From: Siphonodentalium dalli
Taxonomy: Eukaryota; Mollusca; Scaphopoda; Gadilida; Siphonodentaliidae
NCBI GenBank assembly: GCA_032622095.1
Contig: CP136065.1
Coordinates: 99,391,343-99,455,342, forward strand
Length of the DNA stretch: 64,000 nucleotides
Direction: 5' to 3'
How positions within the stretch are numbered: position 1 is the stretch's first letter; each line of letters opens with the position of its first letter. Position numbers and translations under genes: made by a program. The notes under the pieces were generated by a model that searched no databases, was not told where the DNA came from, and saw only the letters and a list, made by a program, of their open reading frames with translations. Shown here in pieces: positions 57,877 to 64,000 of this stretch.

Positions 57877-58439
57877 CCAAGGAATATGGGGGGAAAGTTA
57901 CAGGATGGGTTCATAAACCAGGCTGTTGTCTCATGAAGTATTATTAGATATATATTATCTTGCACAAATTTATAACAAAATCATTTATAATTGGACAATA
58001 CAGGTGTAACATATGTTGATTAGCTATAATTTTGACATCATCGTTGGCTGTGAATATTTGCATTTTAATGGACAGGGGTGCCAGAAGCGACAAAGGCTGC
58101 CACTATTTTCATTTGGCAAAAATTTTGGCATGTCACTTTTTAATTTCTCAAGAAAGAAAAATATTGGTCACTCAATACCATTCATTTCAGGAAAGCATTG
58201 CAATTAGTGGTGTTTTATAAGGTTAGGAAATGATAACGCCTCTATCAAGATGCAGTTAATCTGATAGCATTAGTATCTACGAGATGCCTAAAGTGGTTAT
58301 TGTGGTGGTGCTTACATTGATAATCCTCTATTTTTTGCAGAAACAGATAACAGTTGGCAATATCTAAAAGAATTTGGCAAAATATACTTTCATTTGGCAA
58401 AGGTAAATTTTCGGTTGAACACGGACCCGGATCATACTG

Positions 58440-59480
58440 TATTTTAAAGATAGTGTATCTCTTCCTGGCCAGTTTTATATAGATTGCGGGGTATAAAATA
58501 GCAGATATGAATCAAGGACATCTGTCTGAAAAAGATTCTATCAATAAATAGCAATTTTATTTTGAATTTGTATACATCTTTTTTTTTTAAAGTTGTATTA
58601 TTATGTAATCTGTCTGTTTAGCCGTCTGTACGTCCGTCCATCTGTCCATCCATCCATCCGTTAACATTTTTGGTTTCCGATCGATAACTCTAGTTTGGAT
58701 TATTTGATCTGAGCCAAGCTAAGTTGGTATGTGTATTTCCCAGCTAAAAATACAGACGAAGTTCGAATATAGGTTCTGTCCAATTATTTTCACATAAGTT
58801 ATGGCTCTTTTTTTAACATGGAATTTGACCAATTTCATAACATTTCGATTTTCGACGATAACTCCTGTTTGGATTATTTCATTTGAATTAAAGCTGGTAT
58901 GTGTATTTCCCAGCTAAAGATATAGGCCATGTATGAATATGGGTTCTGTCTAGTTATTTTTACATGAATTTTGGGTCTTCTTTCAACTTAGAATTTGACT
59001 GCATTTTGTCATTGATATTAGGGGTATATCAGATATTCTTTGTAAGCTCAAATTATTTTATTTTGCAGTAGTACAATTCGAAAATGGCTAAAGGGGGTAT
59101 CTTTCCATGCCCTAGCGATGCTCTTGTTCTGATTTAATGTATGCATTCTAAATTGGCAGAAAATAGGGCTATTTTAGAACAGAAATCTTGTGAATACATT
59201 ATGAGTATACCAAGAGGGAAAACTCTATATTGTTAGCACCATCGTCAAGGCAAATGGCATTTCAACTAAGATTTCACCGTGAACATGGATCGGCTGCATC
59301 AGAAATAAATCACTTAATTTAAATTATGTCTTTATAGACACGTAATATGCACAATCTTCAGTTTTATCTGTTTTATTACTTCATTGTCTCAAAATGGGGT
59401 TTTATAAAAATTATGTTGTGATTGTGGTCTGAAAGAGATACACTATCTTTAAAGCACTTTCAAGTATAAATCTCATATTA
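58440..59480. repeat. Diverged dispersed repeat with an inserted second repeat
   Basis: Outer parts (58440-58570, 59150-59480) match the order of motifs at 25010-26680. The middle, about 58600-59140, is a diverged inverted relative of 480-860 (gtacgtccgtccatctgtcc, ggtttccgatcgataactct, ggctaaagggggtatctttc with ccctagcgatgctcttgtt). Confidence 0.6.
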
Positions 59481-59718
59481 ATTTCATGACGGGAGCTGTG
59501 CTGGTGCAGCATTAAATATCCTGTTGCCAGTTATTATATATCGGGAGCTTCGCATATATAAGAGAATGCACTGGCTTATAAGGTCAAGGTAAATATTGTT
59601 AGGCCAATGTATTCTGTTATATATGCGAGGCTCCCTATGGGAGACTCATATATATAAGAGAATGCATTGGCACAGTGTTTTCACAAAATTTCAGGAAGCT
59701 CCAGTCATGAAAGGGTTA
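59478..59718. mobile_element. TTAA double-hairpin MITE (family T1)
   Basis: TTAATTTCATGACGGGAGCT start, CTCCAGTCATGAAAGGGTTAA-type end (59698-59718). The first hairpin has lost most of its left stem (59526-59580); the second is nearly intact (59605-59675). Confidence 0.82.
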
Positions 59719-59984
59719 AGCTACTTACAAAAATGGATATATTTTCTCTGAGGATAATATAAAAATGCTGTTGCAGCTGATATATGTAGTATTTCTAGCC
59801 ATTTTATAAACAATAAGAGGGCACTTTGTGGCTCTGCTTCCTGCACCCCCTTGCAATTGGTGGAGGGCAGGAGGGGCTATTGCCCCCTGCTCTTGCACCC
59901 CTGTTAATAGAAGCAAGAGTAAAATATTCTTATTTTACATCACGCATAATATGAACAAGCTTTGAAATAGGGTGTCTGTCATTT

Positions 59985-60150
59985 GCAGAATGAGGTCCAC
60001 AGAGGGTGAATTTAGTGATGCTACCCCGCATAGCTGAGGTGTAAGCAGAATGAGGTTCCCAGAGGGTGAACTTGGTGATGCTAGCCCGCTATGCAGGGTA
60101 GCATCACTAAATTCACCCTCTAGGCACCTCATTCTGCAAATGACAGACAC
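59985..60150. mobile_element. Hairpin MITE, family C, partly duplicated
   Basis: gcagaatgaggtccacagag at 59987 and gcagaatgaggttcccagag at 60046 give two left arms; a single right arm (ctctaggcacctcattctgc) follows. Confidence 0.75.
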
Positions 60151-60159
60151 CCTATTTCA

Positions 60160-61290
60160 AGGCTTGAATATGGATCAAATTTCATAAAAAATTATTGCAT
60201 TGTTTGTTGTTATTGGAATTGTTATTCTATTGTATTATAATTTAGATTTTTGAAGCGAATAAATTTTTACAATGTTTATGTTGTATTAATAACCCTGTGT
60301 ATTGTGACTGTTAAGAGTATGGCCCCAACATATTTTTAGATGCTGAATTATTCATCAAAACCAGGGGCATAGTGTCCACCAACATATTGTTAAGTCTGAA
60401 AGTGTTGGGGTGTAGTTTGGAAATGGGGTGTCCCCCCATAGATGGGTAGAAAAAGAAATCAGGCCCCCTGGTAGTAGCCTACGTAGGATGGTGTTGATGA
60501 AAAAGTTTCCCGCACAAAATAACCCACAAAAATGAGAGGAGAATGATGCAGCAATCTAGTAGAAAGAATGCTATACTGGAATTACCTATTAAAGGCCCAC
60601 TTAATTTTCGAAACCCCCAGATCATATTATATAAAATATATGCCATATTATATACATATTATATATTTGAAAGAGGGAGCTCCAAAACATTGTATTATCA
60701 ACTTATCCAGTGTAATAACCTGTGAACACGTTGTTTTTGTTGAGGAACCAACGTGTTTTCTGTGCTTAGCTTTCATCTGGAGTGCACTGCAAAATGGGGG
60801 AAATTTTTCTATGATTTCAGCCATTTTCTATTACTCCATGGGCACCTTCTGAGACAAAGACTTTCCAAATGGTGATAAATTTATAGTATTTTAATCATAT
60901 TTTATGTCATAATTTGTTATTAGAACCGTATATCAAGGCACAATAAAAAAAAACAGGCCTTTAATTTGTTGTGGGACTATGGTTGATGACAAACAACACT
61001 AACAATTAATTTTGGGTGTATAATTGGAGTAGAAGCCTTCTGTTTGGATGTAGGATCAAATCCAGACGTCAACTCAATATGACATACAAATTTGATACTT
61101 GCATTTCAGGCAGTACATGCCCTTGGAGTAATGGGAAGGTATATAATGTGGTGTTATGGATGGGTCTCTAAATGTATTAATGTGATGCCATGCAGATCCA
61201 GTTCATATGCAACAGTGGAGTTTGTTGATAGTTACATGTACTGGATACTATTTCAAGGGAATAGGATTGAGTCCTCGCTCTAATTGTTAA
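60160..61290. other. No gene recognised
   Basis: AT-rich, with short open frames that lack splice or homology support. Confidence 0.5.
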
Positions 61291-61800
61291 CAGTTACCAA
61301 ATTATGAAAATTTCCTCAAGTATACACTAATAGTATAGTATAATGGTATCGCCCATGCTCTAATCACATTTGTGAGAGCCGACCGTTTGTTTATAAACAG
61401 CACAATAAGAGTGTGCGATAAGCAAAACACTCAACACTGGTGATTTTTTGTTTGGGAGATTTGATTCACTGTGACTCATTCAACACCAAAATATTGAGCA
61501 GCGAGGAATAGTGAGCGCTATAACGGTATGTTGTAAACATCATTGTACAGTTTTCACAAAAGTTCACACAGTGGGATCTCCCCGGTGTTGAGTGTTTTGT
61601 TTATCGCACACTCTTTATGTACTGTATTGTATCATAACATGGCTTTTGTTTACTAACACTGTCAAATCTTGACAATAGCAGCATAGTATTTATGCAATAT
61701 TTATGATTGGTTTAAGAACAAACTATGTCTATATTTTAATATTCTTTCTGTTTATGGTGGTTTTAACAGATGTGACTAATTTTACAGCAATACCCATCTG
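61290..61800. repeat. Dispersed foldback repeat, family G copy 2
   Basis: Matches 30700-31260 in order over most of its length. gataagcaaaacactcaaca pairs with gtgttgagtgttttgtttat inside the copy. It abuts a T4 MITE. Confidence 0.65.
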
Positions 61801-61805
61801 TATCT

Positions 61806-61965
61806 TTAACCTTTCTATACTGAATGGATCCTCCCAATCACTTATAAAAGTATACATTGGGACAGTCTATTAATCAGTTGGAGGGGTGTTCAGGTTACAC
61901 TTAATATCTGAACATTTTCCTAAGGGAACTACTCGTCAATGAGTATTTAGTATAGAAAAAGTTAA
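61806..61965. mobile_element. TTAA-flanked MITE (family T4)
   Basis: TTAACCTTTCTATACTGAAT and TTTAGTATAGAAAAAGTTAA ends, 160 bp, no ORF. Relatives at 46240-46335 and 47747-48014. Confidence 0.78.
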
Positions 61966-62092
61966 AGGGAACCAAAGCACCCGCAGTGGGTAAATGTGCA
62001 AAAAATATAAGTCTGTAAAAACATCGCTAACCATGTAGTAAGTTCAAATATATTATTCTAAATATGATCTTTCGAATATTTATTAACACTTT

Positions 62093-62425
62093 GGTGAGTA
62101 GAACGACATATATGTCGTCTATCAGTTGAGGAGTAGAACGACATATATGTCTTTTCAGGAAGTGTTATTTTATGTAGACATAACTTCAATAAATTATCTG
62201 ATTTATAAATTATTTGTATAGGAGTTATTTTGATTAATATAAAGTCCCAAATGTATAAGTGCAATCGATTATGATAACACACGTTAACAAAAAATGCACA
62301 TAAATTAAAACGAATTATTGGACCCTTTTGACCCGAACTTGTTAATAATTATTGCTATGACGTCGAAGTTAAATTTACTCATGATGTCATATATATGACG
62401 TTACAGATACTCTCCAAAGGGTTAA
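62093..62425. mobile_element. TTAA-flanked MITE (family T6)
   Basis: TTAACACTTTGGTGAGTA at the left, ATACTCTCCAAAGGGTTAA at the right. It contains gagtagaacgacatatatgt twice (62098 and 62131), the second with a palindromic acatatatgt core, and tcatatatatgacg near the right end. Confidence 0.72.
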
Positions 62426-62469
62426 AGATACAGGCAGCGTTGGCATTGGGTATGCTGTTAAAATATTCA

Positions 62470-62880
62470 CCTGCGTCAAAAACCGCCATAAACAGAAAGA
62501 ATAGTAAAATATAGACAGACTTAGTTCTTATACTAATCAGAAATATGGCATAAACAGTATGTTATTGTCAATTTTTTTCCCTTTGTTATGTAAACAAAAG
62601 CAAAAACATTACGTTTCCTGGCTTTTGTTTATATCCAGATATGGTAAACATAAAGAGCGTTATTTGTTACTGTTTTCCTGATACGGAAATAATAAAGAGC
62701 GTTATATAATTTTTGTGTGATTAACCAATAGAATTGCGCTGTGTTATGTAAACAGAAACACAACTTCTGTAACACGAGCAGGCTCTTGTTTACGTATACC
62801 ATCGTACGTCTTGTTTCTTCTGTTGATGGCGATTTGAACAAATATGAATAATTCTGCAATGAATGCCGCCCGTGCCTTTA
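62470..62880. repeat. Family G-related repeat, inverted in part
   Basis: The left part (aaaaccgccataaacagaaa) is the complement of the right part of 61290-61800. Further right, atgtaaacaaaagc and gttatgtaaacagaaacaca occur as two diverged halves. Boundaries uncertain. Confidence 0.45.
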
Positions 62881-63115
62881 ATGCTTTGACCTTTTCTATT
62901 AGTTACCGTCAAGTTTAGGTTAAACTTAGGTATTTTATTGGACTTTGATCGGTAATGTCATTGTAACAGTAATTTTTATAAATTGGTTTGATATCTCGTT
63001 ACTGGAGTTATTGATAATGAAAATAAGAACGAACTCCATCTATATTATATGTACCTGTTGATGATTGTCATTTTACAGACTTCACATTTAGCCTCTGTGA
63101 GTGCCCTATGCCCCT

Positions 63116-63376
63116 TTAACCCTTCCATGACTGGAGCTTACTGAAATTTTGCGAAAACCTTGTGTCATTGCATTCTCTTATATATGCAAGTCTCCCATAA
63201 GGAACTTCGCATATATAAGAGAATACATTGGCCTAACAATATTTACCTTGACGTTGTAAACCAGTGCATTCTCATATATTCGAGGCTTCCTATCGGAGAC
63301 TCACATATATAATAGAATGCACTGGCACAGGGTCTTTAATGCTGCACCAGCGCAGCTGCCATCATGAAAGAGTTAA
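63116..63376. mobile_element. TTAA double-hairpin MITE (family T1), opposite orientation
   Basis: TTAACCCTTCCATGACTGGA and ATCATGAAAGAGTTAA ends. Hairpins at 63166-63235 and 63256-63330, with the linker in complement (aacaatatttaccttgacgt). Confidence 0.82.
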
Positions 63377-63865
63377 TATAGGTTGAAATTTACATATACT
63401 GTCACACATATATCGAAGGACATGGTGGCAATTCCTTTCATTACGCTGGGTTACAATTGGTAAATTACTCTGGGCAAAAATGAATGGAATGATTTTTAGT
63501 GACCGGAGTAATCTAAAAATAGCATAGTTACAACTGCAAATAAAACATAATTTTTTATTCAGGATTTGGAAAAACTCACACTGGGCTTGTCGAACAGACG
63601 AAGACTTAAGTAAATGAGCAAAAATATCTGATATTCTCAATGAAACTAACGAGAATTTTGACTTTTACCGAAGAAGCAAAATACCTAATTTTAGAACAAC
63701 CTTGACACTACTAAGTATCTAAAACTTTGGATAAATAATTTTAACTGTCATTCAATTGAACAATATATTTCTAAATTGTATATTACATATTTATGACAAA
63801 TTATTAAAAATTAAATTCATTTAATCCATTACATAAATATTTTCCATGTGCTTTCTCAGTTGACA

Positions 63866-64000
63866 ACCTCGTCCATAAGGGAGCAGACCTATTCTGCCAA
63901 AAAAAATCCCCGAAAAATCTTAAGTTTTTATGTGAAACAAATGCCACAGTATTTTGGCCAAAAATATACTGCTTCACACCAAGGGCTTACACATACATGT
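63866..64000. repeat. Identical 135-bp repeat, copy 2 (runs off the window)
   Basis: Same bases as 55996-56130, offset 7870; the match still holds at the last base, so the repeat is longer than seen here. Confidence 0.85.

Overview
This window is animal nuclear DNA: AT-rich, with split genes, GT-AG introns and very dense repeats. A tRNA-derived SINE with a Meta-domain-like 3' part (55215-55525), a Penelope-like retroelement fragment and abundant (tacatgta)-type sequence suggest a lophotrochozoan, most likely a mollusc. The species cannot be fixed from the window.

Two protein genes can be assembled exon by exon, with compatible phases throughout. On the minus strand, seven coding exons between 21073 and 10381 give a complete 195-residue protein of a conserved family that I cannot name; its C-terminus is FRGFLEPQMVDGHAAGWKH. 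On the plus strand, six coding exons between 24339 and 53057 give a 454-residue type I membrane protein. It has a signal peptide, PKD/Ig-like ectodomain, Cys-rich module, one membrane helix and an EVADFDF cytoplasmic motif, which together resemble TMEM130 of the PMEL/GPNMB family. The genes lie head to head. The 3.3 kb between their start codons holds a large foldback element and, about 550 bp before the plus-strand ATG, two CACGTG boxes.

The rest is mostly repeats. 1-7848: two copies, six differences in 2978 bp, of a 3-kb block, separated by a spacer with two arrays of short palindromes; one array forms the body of a 0.9-kb foldback element with perfect 30-bp inverted ends. 8.6-24 kb: the minus-strand gene, with hairpin MITEs in its introns. 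24-53 kb: the TMEM130-like gene, whose 14-kb second intron holds TTAA-flanked MITEs, a 3.7-kb inverted repeat and a Penelope-like fragment with a hammerhead-ribozyme-like motif. 49.9-51.8 kb (intron 5): a duplicated locus of 122-bp repeats, each carrying an NRF-1-like palindrome. 52.95-53.48 kb: a 177-bp triplication of the end of the TMEM130-like coding region. 53.5-64 kb: no gene recognised; TTAA MITEs, a SINE and dispersed repeats.

The recurring theme is palindrome-based mobile DNA. Several MITE families with different ends, all flanked by TTAA, carry the same internal hairpin module. All calls come from reading the sequence; no database search was possible.
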